Shown one piece after another: positions 1 to 6,341 of a DNA stretch of 8,663 nt (positions within the stretch are counted from its first letter, which is position 1; the number at the start of each line of letters is the position of its first letter). The stretch lies in assembly GCA_905236495.1 (NCBI GenBank), contig CAJOPV010000009.1:1-8663 (forward strand), given 5' to 3'. This DNA is from an uncultured Christensenellaceae bacterium. GTDB lineage: Bacteria > Bacillota > Clostridia > Christensenellales > Aristaeellaceae. The position numbers and the translations under genes are program-made. Below the pieces are notes generated by a model that saw only the letters and a list, made by a program, of their open reading frames with translations, made no database searches and was not told where the DNA came from.

Positions 1-8
1 TACAGCAA

Positions 9-99
9 ATGGATGCAATCCATCGAAAGTCTGTCTGCTGACTTTCGATGGCAGAGCATCGACTTGGTCGATGCTCTGATCCCCCTGGAGCAGGGGGAT
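9..99. repeat. Cluster of abutting perfect hairpins after the GH27 gene
   Basis: Three perfect inverted repeats follow one another with no spacer. Positions 79-87/91-99 form a 9-bp stem with a 3-nt loop. Positions 52-63/67-78 form a 12-bp stem with a 3-nt loop (arm CAGAGCATCGAC). Positions 20-31/40-51 form a 12-bp stem with an 8-nt loop (arm CCATCGAAAGTC). A fourth, 6-bp palindrome (9-14/18-23, arm ATGGAT) shares bases with the outer arm of the third. The array begins at the base next to the GH27 stop codon. The stem sequences differ from one another, so this is not a sequence repeat but a repeat of structure. No clear T-tract follows any stem, so simple intrinsic termination is not obvious. 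It could protect the 3' end of the operon mRNA, terminate transcription, or be a palindromic mobile or REP-like element. The window edge at position 1 may cut it short. Confidence 0.85.
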
Positions 100-1338
100 T
101 TATGTTTCTACATACCACACCGCTGCGTCGTGGGCGGGAAGGAGGGCGGAAAGAGCGCGGGTTTGCTTCCCCGTCCACAGCTCGGTAGCGTGACGGACGG
201 GCCGGCCCACCTCTGCCGTCACCCGGCGCTTTTTATCCGACAGGTTGAACGCCGCCGCGTAAAAGCCTTTGCCGTCCTTCCGGGGGGCCAGCCATACGGC
301 CTCCTCCTGGGCAGAGCGCAGCGGATGGGCGCACCAGCTTTCCTTTTCTATCGCCAGCACATGTTCGTTCGCCATGAGCGATAAGGTGAAGCCGTCGTTC
401 TGCGTCATATCCCCGCCCATCATAAGGGGCGAACGCAGCATGCACCACAGCGTCATCATGGTGCGCTGCTCAGCCCGGGTGAACCGGGTCCATTTGCCCT
501 CCTCCCCCGGGTAGCACAGCCGCAGCGCCCCCAGGGGCAGCATATCCGCGTCGGGCCAATGGCCCTCCCCCGCGTGGACGCACCATTTTTCAGCCCGTTC
601 AAACATGCCCCGGAGCAATCTCCAGTCATCCCAGAAATCATCCGTGATGCGCCAGAGGTTGGCATAGGTTTTCAAATGCTCCGCCTGCTCCAGGGGCGCG
701 GGGCCGGGCGACAGGCTCAGCACGATGTCCCTGCCGCAATGCCGGGCAGCCTGGGAGATCAGCTCGATTTCCCGTTTGCAGTGGGGGTATTCCCGGGCGA
801 TATCATCGCATTTCACGTAATCCACGCCCCATTCGGCATACAGACGGAAAATGCTGTCATAATACGCTTTGGCGGCGGGCAGATCGCTTTTGAGGCCGTA
901 CATATCCGGGTTCCACAGGCAGATGGAGTTGGGGTCCGCCGCCTGGGCGCAGGTGAAATCGCTGCCGAATATGGGCAGCTTACGGTGGGCCGCCATCCGG
1001 GGCAGGCCCCGCATGATGTGGATGCCGAGTTTCAGCCCCAGGGAATGGATATAATCTGCCAGAGGGCGGAAGCCCCTGCCGCCCTTGCTGCTGGGAAACC
1101 GGTTTTCCGCCGGCAGCAGGCGTCCGTATTCGTCCATGGTCAGTTCGGAAAAGGGCTCGTACGCATGGGAGGAGGCCGTTGGCTGATACCACTGGATATC
1201 CACCACCACGTATTCCCAGCCGTACCGTTTCAGATGTGCCGCCATGTAATCGGCGTTTTTGCGCACGGTTTCCTCCGTCACCGAAGCGCCCCAGCAATCC
1301 CAGCTGTTCCACCCCATGGGCGGGTACTGCGCGATCAT
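100..1338 (-). CDS. GH27 glycosidase (alpha-galactosidase / beta-L-arabinopyranosidase family)
   Basis: This 412-residue protein is a family GH27 retaining glycosidase that cleaves a terminal alpha-D-galactosyl or beta-L-arabinopyranosyl residue. The N-terminus carries the family signature PPMGWNSWDCWG (residues 6-17). A (beta/alpha)8 barrel fills roughly residues 1-310 and a C-terminal beta domain the rest. The catalytic nucleophile is D178 in VKCDD and the acid/base is most likely D234 in WRITDDFWDDW (229-239). In typical alpha-galactosidases two consecutive aspartates bind the sugar C4 and C6 hydroxyls. Here the motif is VVVDIQWY, so D47 is kept but the second is I48, the pattern reported for GH27 beta-L-arabinopyranosidases. 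There is no signal peptide, so it acts in the cytoplasm on an imported oligosaccharide or glycoside. The ATG is preceded by a GGGGG ribosome binding site 5 nt upstream. The gene starts 22 nt after the DUF3795 gene and is presumably co-transcribed with it and the GH94 gene. Family is sure, substrate is not. Confidence 0.93.
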   Translation of the reverse strand: MIAQYPPMGWNSWDCWGASVTEETVRKNADYMAAHLKRYGWEYVVVDIQWYQPTASSHAYEPFSELTMDEYGRLLPAENRFPSSKGGRGFRPLADYIHSLGLKLGIHIMRGLPRMAAHRKLPIFGSDFTCAQAADPNSICLWNPDMYGLKSDLPAAKAYYDSIFRLYAEWGVDYVKCDDIAREYPHCKREIELISQAARHCGRDIVLSLSPGPAPLEQAEHLKTYANLWRITDDFWDDWRLLRGMFERAEKWCVHAGEGHWPDADMLPLGALRLCYPGEEGKWTRFTRAEQRTMMTLWCMLRSPLMMGGDMTQNDGFTLSLMANEHVLAIEKESWCAHPLRSAQEEAVWLAPRKDGKGFYAAAFNLSDKKRRVTAEVGRPVRHATELWTGKQTRALSALLPAHDAAVWYVET

Positions 1339-1360
1339 GTTTTCCCCCTTTCCGCCGCGG

Positions 1361-1762
1361 TTATGCTCTGCGGCCCGTATGAATGAATGCGATCAGCGAT
1401 TCGATGTCCTCAAAATCGTCATAGTCTCCTATGATGCCCTCCCGGTGATAAACGACGCCGGCCTTTTCGTTTGTCTCCAGCCGGTCCAGCAGGGCCTCCA
1501 GGCCGTATCGGCGCACGTATTCATTAAATCCCCGGGGCTTGATCTTCCCGGCGAACAGCCCCCTGCGGCAGTCCCGCTCAGGGCATTCATAACAGCCTGC
1601 GATACCCTTTTCCATGACGCATTTTCTGACCTTGCACCAGTTGGCGTCCTTGCACCAGCTCAGCTCCATGAACCCATCCCTTCGGCAGCCTTTGCACTGC
1701 GCGTTTTCGGAGCACAGGCAGCAGGCCAGCCCGCACCGGGCGATGCCCAATTCCCGCTTCAT
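1361..1762 (-). CDS. Small cysteine-rich DUF3795-type protein
   Basis: This is a 133-residue protein of unknown function resembling the DUF3795 family, whose members are short cytoplasmic proteins with many conserved cysteines and are thought likely to bind metal. It has twelve cysteines, all in the first half: C10, C14, C15, C17, C23, C26, C37, C43, C48, C57, C60 and C65. They are spaced as CxxxCCxC, CxxC and CxxC, which would suit zinc or iron-sulfur binding. The second half is cysteine-free and helical, ending in an acidic stretch (GDYDDFEDIES). The ATG at 1762 is preferred because AGGGAGG lies 7 nt upstream. A GTG at 1786 in the same frame would add eight residues but places that ribosome binding site inside the gene. 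It sits between two sugar-degrading enzymes and is probably co-transcribed with them. Nothing in the sequence explains a role in sugar use. Confidence 0.8.
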   Translation of the reverse strand: MKRELGIARCGLACCLCSENAQCKGCRRDGFMELSWCKDANWCKVRKCVMEKGIAGCYECPERDCRRGLFAGKIKPRGFNEYVRRYGLEALLDRLETNEKAGVVYHREGIIGDYDDFEDIESLIAFIHTGRRA

Positions 1763-1786
1763 TCCGCATCCTCCCTGTAAACACAC

Positions 1787-1820
1787 GGGGGAACCGCACC
1801 CCGCAGCGCACGGTTCCCCC
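1787..1820 (-). terminator. Perfect 10-bp hairpin between the GH94 and DUF3795 genes
   Basis: GGGGGAACCG (1787-1796) and CGGTTCCCCC (1811-1820) form a perfect 10-bp stem with a 14-nt loop, starting 16 nt after the GH94 stop codon. On the minus strand it is followed by GTGTGTTTAC, a poor U-tract. It may be a weak or partial terminator that lowers expression of the two downstream genes, or an mRNA-stabilising or processing element. The hairpin is certain and its role is inferred. Confidence 0.55.
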
Positions 1821-1836
1821 TATCGTACCTATTTGG

Positions 1837-4233
1837 TTACATCACGACCGTGATCTCGTCGCCGTCCTTGATCATATCGTCGGTGAGCACCTGGGCATCC
1901 ACCGTTTTTCCGTTCACCAGGGTCTTTGTTACGCCGCCTTCGTGATGGGCAGAGTTATCCACCACGATATGCAGCCGCTTGCCCCGGAAGGTCTTATCCA
2001 TGGTGAAGCCGTCCCATTCCGCCGGGATGGCGGGAGAAATGCACAGCCCCTCCGGCGTGGGGCGCAGGCCCAGGATGCCTTCCACCATGCCCACCATGAC
2101 GGTGGAAGCGGTGCCGGTGAGCCAATGCACATGAGCGCGGCCCGGCTGGGGCGTCTCGTGGCCCTCGATGAACTGGGAATGCACGTAGGGCTCCACTTCC
2201 CGGATCTCCGCCCGGTCGTTGTAGGCGGAGGGGCAGCTTTCCTTAAAGTACTCAAAGGCCCGCCCGCCGTGGCCCAGCAGGGCTTCCGCCAGGATGGCCC
2301 AGCCCTGGGGCTGGCAGAAAATGCCGCCGTTTTCCTTGGTGGTGGGGTTGAACAGCTTCATAAAGGCGGTATCAAAGAAATGTTTTTTATAGCAGGGAGC
2401 CATCAGCTCGATGCCGTTGGGCGTATTCAGCAGCCGATGGACGGATTCCATGCTCTTTTCCGCCTGCTCTTTCGTGGCGCCCCGGGAAATAACGCCCCAC
2501 GCCTGGGGATTCATCCACATGGAGGCCTCGGGATCGTGCTTGCTGCCGATCACAGCGCCGTCCTGGGTGTAGCCCCGCAGGAACCGATCGTCCTCCCAGA
2601 AGAATTCGTTGATCTTTTTCAGCTGATCCGCCGCCTGCTCGGTGAGCCACTTGCTGTAGTCGGCATATTCCTCCGTCTCGGGCAGCAATTCGTTGAGCAG
2701 GTTCATCGCGTAATAGAACTGGAAGGCCACGAAGCTGCTCTCCCCCTGGGCGCCTAATTGCAGGCAGTCGTTCCAGTCGGCATGGAGGCCGGCGGGCATG
2801 CCGTGATGGCCCAGGTGATGCATGGTAAAGTCGATGGCGCGCTTCAAATGCTCGATGACGGTGCCCTGGTCGTAATCCGCAAAGGGGATCACTTCGTTCA
2901 GGAAATCCCTGTCGCCGGTCTCCGCCACATATTTATACACCGTGGGGAACAGCCACATGGCGTCGTCCGCCCGGTAATGGGGATGACCGGTGGATTTGAC
3001 GTAGCTATCTTGTTCCGGGGTATCCTCGTGGCCCGCGTTGTGGGTGAATTTCACCAGCGGCAGCCCGGCCCCGTGATGCACCTGAGCGGAGAGCATGAAG
3101 CGGATGCGCTCCTTCGCCATGGCGGGGTCCAGATGGATGATGCCCTGGATATCCTGCACCGTATCCCGGTAGCCGTAGCCGTTGCGCTCGCCGCAGTAGA
3201 TCAGGCTGGCGGCCCGGGACCAGACGAAGGTGGTAAAGCACTGGAAGGCGTTCCAGGTGTTCACCATGGTATTCAGGTCCTCGTCCGGGGTCTGCACGTT
3301 CAGGTGATTCAGCTTCCCGTGCCAGTAGGCGATCAGCTCCTGAAGCTCCCCTTCCACCGTCTTTTCCGTATCGGCGTAGCGGTCGATGAGCCTCCGGGCT
3401 TCCTTTTCCCCTTTCTGGGCCAGGATGAAGGCCACAGTCCTGCTTTCGCCGGGCTTCAGCTCCATCACGGTATGCAGCGCGCCGCAGGGGTTGCCGTTGA
3501 AATTCAGGCTGTTATCCAGCTTCCCGTCGGTCACGCCCTTGGGGGCGTTGAAGCGGCAGGTGCCCAGGAACCGTTCCCGCCTTCCCGTGTAGCTGGTGAC
3601 CGGGGCCCCCGCCAGGCCGAAGAACCGCTCCCGCCCGTTTTCGCCGTCGGCGTTCAGATCGCAGAACTGGTTGATCCGCTGCAGAATATGATCCTGATGG
3701 AATTCGGTGACGGTAATGAACTGGGTGTATTGCAAGTTCACCAGATCCTGGGTGTAGAAGGATTCGGTAGTCAGTTCGCAGTAGCCGAACACGCCGATCT
3801 TCCGGGGGGTATCGCCGGTATTTTTGACCTCCAGCCGCCATACCTCCCAGGTGGCGTCCAGGGGCACGTAATAGAGGGCCTTGCTTTTGATGCCGTTATA
3901 GCAGGATTCGATCTGGGTATAGGAGGTGCCGTGGCGGGTGATGGTCTGGAATTGATCCAGGGGCTTTTCCACGGGCCGCCAGGAAGCGGACCAGTAATCC
4001 CCGGTGTCCTCATCCCGAAGGTACATATACCGCCCCGGCTCGTCGAACTGGTTGAAGGTATAGCGCAGGATGCGCCCCGCAGCGCCGGATTTTACGAAGC
4101 TGTACCCCCCGGCGTTCTGGGTCACGATGGCGCCGTAGGCAGGGGAGCCCAGGTAATTAGCCCAGGGCATGGGCGTGCGGGGATCGGTGATGCGGTATTC
4201 GCGCTTTTCATTGTCAAAGTATCCGAATCGCAT
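1837..4233 (-). CDS. GH94 beta-disaccharide phosphorylase
   Basis: At 798 residues this is full length for GH94 and collinear with cellobiose and N,N'-diacetylchitobiose phosphorylases (about 800 aa). These inverting enzymes use inorganic phosphate to split a beta-linked disaccharide into sugar 1-phosphate plus free sugar, saving ATP, in the cytoplasm; no signal peptide is seen. An N-terminal beta-sandwich (to about 270, with YFDNEKREY and WANYLG near the start) is followed by a helical linker and an (alpha/alpha)6 barrel. The general acid is D489 in HADWNDCL, NGYGYRD is the conserved Arg-containing substrate loop, and T706-G707 in HWLTGT bind phosphate. The phosphate-binding His found in cellobiose (IFCH) and chitobiose (IFSH) phosphorylases is Gln641 here (IFCQPQGW). 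The start has AGGAGG 7 nt upstream. It is the first gene of the apparent GH94-DUF3795-GH27 unit. Substrate is undecided among cellobiose-, chitobiose- and laminaribiose-type sugars; residues resemble the chitobiose and cellobiose groups about equally. Confidence 0.93.
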   Translation of the reverse strand: MRFGYFDNEKREYRITDPRTPMPWANYLGSPAYGAIVTQNAGGYSFVKSGAAGRILRYTFNQFDEPGRYMYLRDEDTGDYWSASWRPVEKPLDQFQTITRHGTSYTQIESCYNGIKSKALYYVPLDATWEVWRLEVKNTGDTPRKIGVFGYCELTTESFYTQDLVNLQYTQFITVTEFHQDHILQRINQFCDLNADGENGRERFFGLAGAPVTSYTGRRERFLGTCRFNAPKGVTDGKLDNSLNFNGNPCGALHTVMELKPGESRTVAFILAQKGEKEARRLIDRYADTEKTVEGELQELIAYWHGKLNHLNVQTPDEDLNTMVNTWNAFQCFTTFVWSRAASLIYCGERNGYGYRDTVQDIQGIIHLDPAMAKERIRFMLSAQVHHGAGLPLVKFTHNAGHEDTPEQDSYVKSTGHPHYRADDAMWLFPTVYKYVAETGDRDFLNEVIPFADYDQGTVIEHLKRAIDFTMHHLGHHGMPAGLHADWNDCLQLGAQGESSFVAFQFYYAMNLLNELLPETEEYADYSKWLTEQAADQLKKINEFFWEDDRFLRGYTQDGAVIGSKHDPEASMWMNPQAWGVISRGATKEQAEKSMESVHRLLNTPNGIELMAPCYKKHFFDTAFMKLFNPTTKENGGIFCQPQGWAILAEALLGHGGRAFEYFKESCPSAYNDRAEIREVEPYVHSQFIEGHETPQPGRAHVHWLTGTASTVMVGMVEGILGLRPTPEGLCISPAIPAEWDGFTMDKTFRGKRLHIVVDNSAHHEGGVTKTLVNGKTVDAQVLTDDMIKDGDEITVVM

Positions 4234-4239
4234 GGGGGG

Positions 4240-4250
4240 TTCCTCCTCTT
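4240..4250 (-). promoter_or_regulatory. Strong ribosome binding site of the GH94 gene
   Basis: An AGAGGAGGAA-type Shine-Dalgarno sequence lies 7 nt before the ATG at 4233. It fixes the start codon and predicts efficient translation. Confidence 0.75.
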
Positions 4251-4278
4251 TCGTCGTTTCCCGAAATGATCTGATTTC

Positions 4279-4307
4279 ATTATTCGGCGCGGCCTTCTCA
4301 TTGTCCT
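4279..4307 (-). promoter_or_regulatory. Possible sigma-A promoter for the GH94 operon
   Basis: On the minus strand AGGACA (4302-4307, 4 of 6 matches to the -35 consensus) is separated by exactly 17 bp from AATAAT (4279-4284, 5 of 6 matches to the -10). It sits 45 bp before the GH94 ATG in the 97-bp gap after the MutS2-like gene. The match is moderate and is called mainly because a new unit is expected here. An inverted repeat (4265-4281) overlaps its downstream edge and could be an operator. Confidence 0.4.
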
Positions 4308-4338
4308 TTCGTTAAGAAAAATAATTATTCCGGGCGCG

Positions 4339-6240
4339 TCACGGTTCCTTTTTCCCCTCCTTCAGGATCACCACGGCGTCGGGGTCGTGCTTGCGGGAGA
4401 TGGTATGGGCCGCCTTGCGGTTTTCCACGGTGTCAAAAACGATGGAAAAATCATAATCCGGGGGATACAGCTGTGCCGCCGGCACCAGGAGCCGGAGCCT
4501 GTTATGGCGCACGGTGATCTTTTGATCCTGCAGCTGGATCACCACGTTGCCCTCCTCGTCCGCGGGGCGATACACGATGGCGGTCTTTTTTTCGGGCAGG
4601 AGCTGCACGCTGTCCCCCATGGTAAAGCGCTGAAAATCGCCTTCTTTTTTCAGCTCCATTCGCTTTAAGCGGCTGGCGGGAACGCCCATGGGACGGCTTT
4701 TTTGCGGTGGCTGCAGCCCGTGCTCCGCCACCTGCCGGGCCCGGGAAAGCAGCCCCGGATCCATGCCCAGGCGGCGGGCGATCTCGATCGCGCAGCTCTC
4801 CCCGCTGACGCCCATTTCCAGCCGGTACAGGGGCCGAAGCGACTGCTGATCAAAGGCCATCCGGGCGGCGATCACGTTTTCCGTCTGCTCTGCCCATTGC
4901 TTGATTTGGGGATCGTGGGTCGTCACCAGGAAAAAGCACCGGCGCCTGAGCAGCTCCTCCAGGATCGCCGCCGCCAGGCCGGAGCCCTCCTTGGGGTCCG
5001 TTCCGCTGCCCAGCTCATCCAGGAGCACCAGGCTGTCCCGGCTGCATTCCTTCAGCATACGGATCACGTTGGTCATGTGCCCGGAGAAGGTGGAAAGGTT
5101 CTGGCTGATAGACTGGCTGTCGCCGATATCGCACAGCACCCGATCCATCATGCCGATCACCGTGCCCTCCCCGCAGGGGATATGCAGGCCGCTTTGCGCC
5201 ATCAGCGTCAGTAAGCCTACGGTTTTCAGGCACACCGTTTTCCCGCCGGTGTTGGGCCCGGTAATGGCGATGCCTGTATTGGACGCGCCCAGCGTCATGT
5301 TCAGCGGCACGCAGGTATCCCGGTCCAGCAGCGGATGCCGGGCATTCACCAGGCGGATCTCCCGCCGGGCGGTGATTTCCGCGGGGCGGGCGTCCATCTC
5401 CACGCTGAGCTTGGCCCGGGCGAACAGCACGTCCAGTTCGGTCATCACCTGCATGGCGCTGCGAAGGGAGGCCTCTGCCGCGGCTACCCGGTCGCTGAGG
5501 GTCCAGAGGATACGGCGCTCCTCCCCGTCCATTTCGATCAGGAGTGCCTCCAGCGTCTGCCGAAGGGCCTGGACGGCGATGGGCTCCATGAATACGGTGC
5601 TCCCCTTGGCGGATACATCCACCGCCCGGCCCGGGAACGCGCTTTGAAAGCGCTTCTGCACGGGCACCACAAAGACGCCGCCCCGCTGGGTGATATAGCT
5701 GTCCGCCAGTTCCTGCTTATGGCGCAGCAGCACCTGATTGATTTTCTCCCGAATCTCCTGCTCCGTGCGCTCCCGCTGCCGACGCAGGCCCCGCAGGGCG
5801 GCGGAAGCGTCGTCCAGGATGGCGTCCTCCCGGACGGAACGGGTGATTTCCTCCTCCAGTTCCTTCAAATCGGGCAGCTCCGTGCTCCAGGAGGCGATGC
5901 CGGGGCTGAACAGCCGGGCGTCCCGCAGGTATTTTTCAAGCCTTCGGACCGCCGTGCAGAACCGCGCCGCGGCGATGAGCTGGGCAGGCGACAGCATGCC
6001 GCCCTGGGCGGAGAGAAGCAGGCCTTCCTCCGTGGCCTCCGTTTCCGCGAGGGGCGGAGTCCCCGCCTTTTCCAGCACATGCTTTGCCGCGGTGGTTTCC
6101 TCCATCCGGGCCCGGCAGAGGCCTTCGTTCAAAATTGGCCCCGTCTCCGCCAGACGGCGGCGGGCCGCCTGGGAAACTGCCTGGTTTTGAAGTTTTTCGA
6201 TTACGATATTGAATTCCAGGGTGATTCCGTCCTGTGTCAT
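4339..6240 (-). CDS. MutS2-like ATPase lacking the Smr nuclease domain
   Basis: This 633-residue protein belongs to the MutS2 branch of the MutS family. It lacks the MutS1 mismatch-binding N-terminus and opens directly with the core helical and lever region. A long charged coiled-coil segment (about 130-180) and a clamp region precede the ATPase: Walker A GPNTGGKT (328-335), the SQNLSTFSGH signature (379-388), Walker B LVLLDELGSGTDP (404-416) and TTHD (440-443). All ATPase motifs look intact. Residues 540-586 look like the small beta domain that precedes Smr in standard MutS2. The protein then ends with a short basic tail (KHDPDAVVILKEG), with no Smr domain and no HGxGTG-type motif. Standard MutS2 is nearer 780 residues; Smr-less homologues of this length occur in Bacillota. 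Standard MutS2 acts in recombination control or rescue of collided ribosomes; the job of this shorter type is unclear. The ATG has GAGGG 6 nt upstream, and an in-frame TGA just before it rules out a longer start. Confidence 0.9.
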   Translation of the reverse strand: MTQDGITLEFNIVIEKLQNQAVSQAARRRLAETGPILNEGLCRARMEETTAAKHVLEKAGTPPLAETEATEEGLLLSAQGGMLSPAQLIAAARFCTAVRRLEKYLRDARLFSPGIASWSTELPDLKELEEEITRSVREDAILDDASAALRGLRRQRERTEQEIREKINQVLLRHKQELADSYITQRGGVFVVPVQKRFQSAFPGRAVDVSAKGSTVFMEPIAVQALRQTLEALLIEMDGEERRILWTLSDRVAAAEASLRSAMQVMTELDVLFARAKLSVEMDARPAEITARREIRLVNARHPLLDRDTCVPLNMTLGASNTGIAITGPNTGGKTVCLKTVGLLTLMAQSGLHIPCGEGTVIGMMDRVLCDIGDSQSISQNLSTFSGHMTNVIRMLKECSRDSLVLLDELGSGTDPKEGSGLAAAILEELLRRRCFFLVTTHDPQIKQWAEQTENVIAARMAFDQQSLRPLYRLEMGVSGESCAIEIARRLGMDPGLLSRARQVAEHGLQPPQKSRPMGVPASRLKRMELKKEGDFQRFTMGDSVQLLPEKKTAIVYRPADEEGNVVIQLQDQKITVRHNRLRLLVPAAQLYPPDYDFSIVFDTVENRKAAHTISRKHDPDAVVILKEGKKEP

Positions 6241-6243
6241 GCT

Positions 6244-6282
6244 GATCCCTCATTTTTTTCTTATTGGGCATGATGAAGGATC
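6244..6282 (-). promoter_or_regulatory. Hairpin sequestering the MutS2-like ribosome binding site
   Basis: In the RNA, GAUCCUUCAU (6273-6282) pairs with AUGAGGGAUC (6244-6253) over 10 bp with one G-U wobble and a 19-nt loop. The 3' arm contains the GAGGG Shine-Dalgarno sequence, and the ATG begins 3 nt after the stem. If formed, translation would be blocked until the stem opens. The structure is read directly from the sequence; the control is inferred. Confidence 0.6.
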
Positions 6283-6294
6283 GGGGACCGCGGT

Positions 6295-6341
6295 AAAAAG
6301 GCGCATAGAAAAAGTGCCCGGCATCCGTTCCATACCGCGCC
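6295..6341 (-). terminator. Terminator-like hairpin inside the MutS2-like leader
   Basis: In the RNA, GGCGC (6337-6341) pairs with GCGCC (6300-6304), and after a 3-nt bulge AUGGAA (6328-6333) pairs with UUCUAU (6305-6310, one G-U). A 17-nt loop closes it and five U residues follow (6295-6299). This has the form of an intrinsic terminator placed between promoter and gene, either an attenuator or the end of a small RNA. The large loop and the bulge make it weaker than the transketolase terminator. Confidence 0.5.

Noticed and set aside
9..99. CRISPR array or sequence-repeat interpretation of the palindrome cluster
   Set aside because: The arms differ between units and there are no equal direct repeats or spacers.
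1361..1786. GTG start at 1786 for the DUF3795-type gene
   Set aside because: It would place the AGGGAGG ribosome binding site inside the coding region and has no ribosome binding site of its own; the ATG at 1762 is ideally spaced.
2758..4269. Long plus-strand open frame (503 codons) opposite the GH94 gene, and similar long plus-strand frames at 7010-8659 opposite tkt, 559-1386 opposite GH27 and 5335-6273 opposite the MutS2-like gene
   Set aside because: They lie entirely opposite strongly supported genes, have low-complexity Gly/Ala/His/Val/Arg-rich translations without recognisable domains, and arise from high GC at third codon positions.
4263..4281. Possible CcpA cre site upstream of GH94
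   Set aside because: The best placement has about four mismatches to the cre consensus and lacks the central CG.
6282..6299. Resemblance to a T-box (ACCGCGG in the MutS2-like leader)
   Set aside because: The conserved GGGTGG part before ACCGCG is missing and no specifier-loop or stem I features were recognised; the downstream gene is not an amino-acid-related gene.
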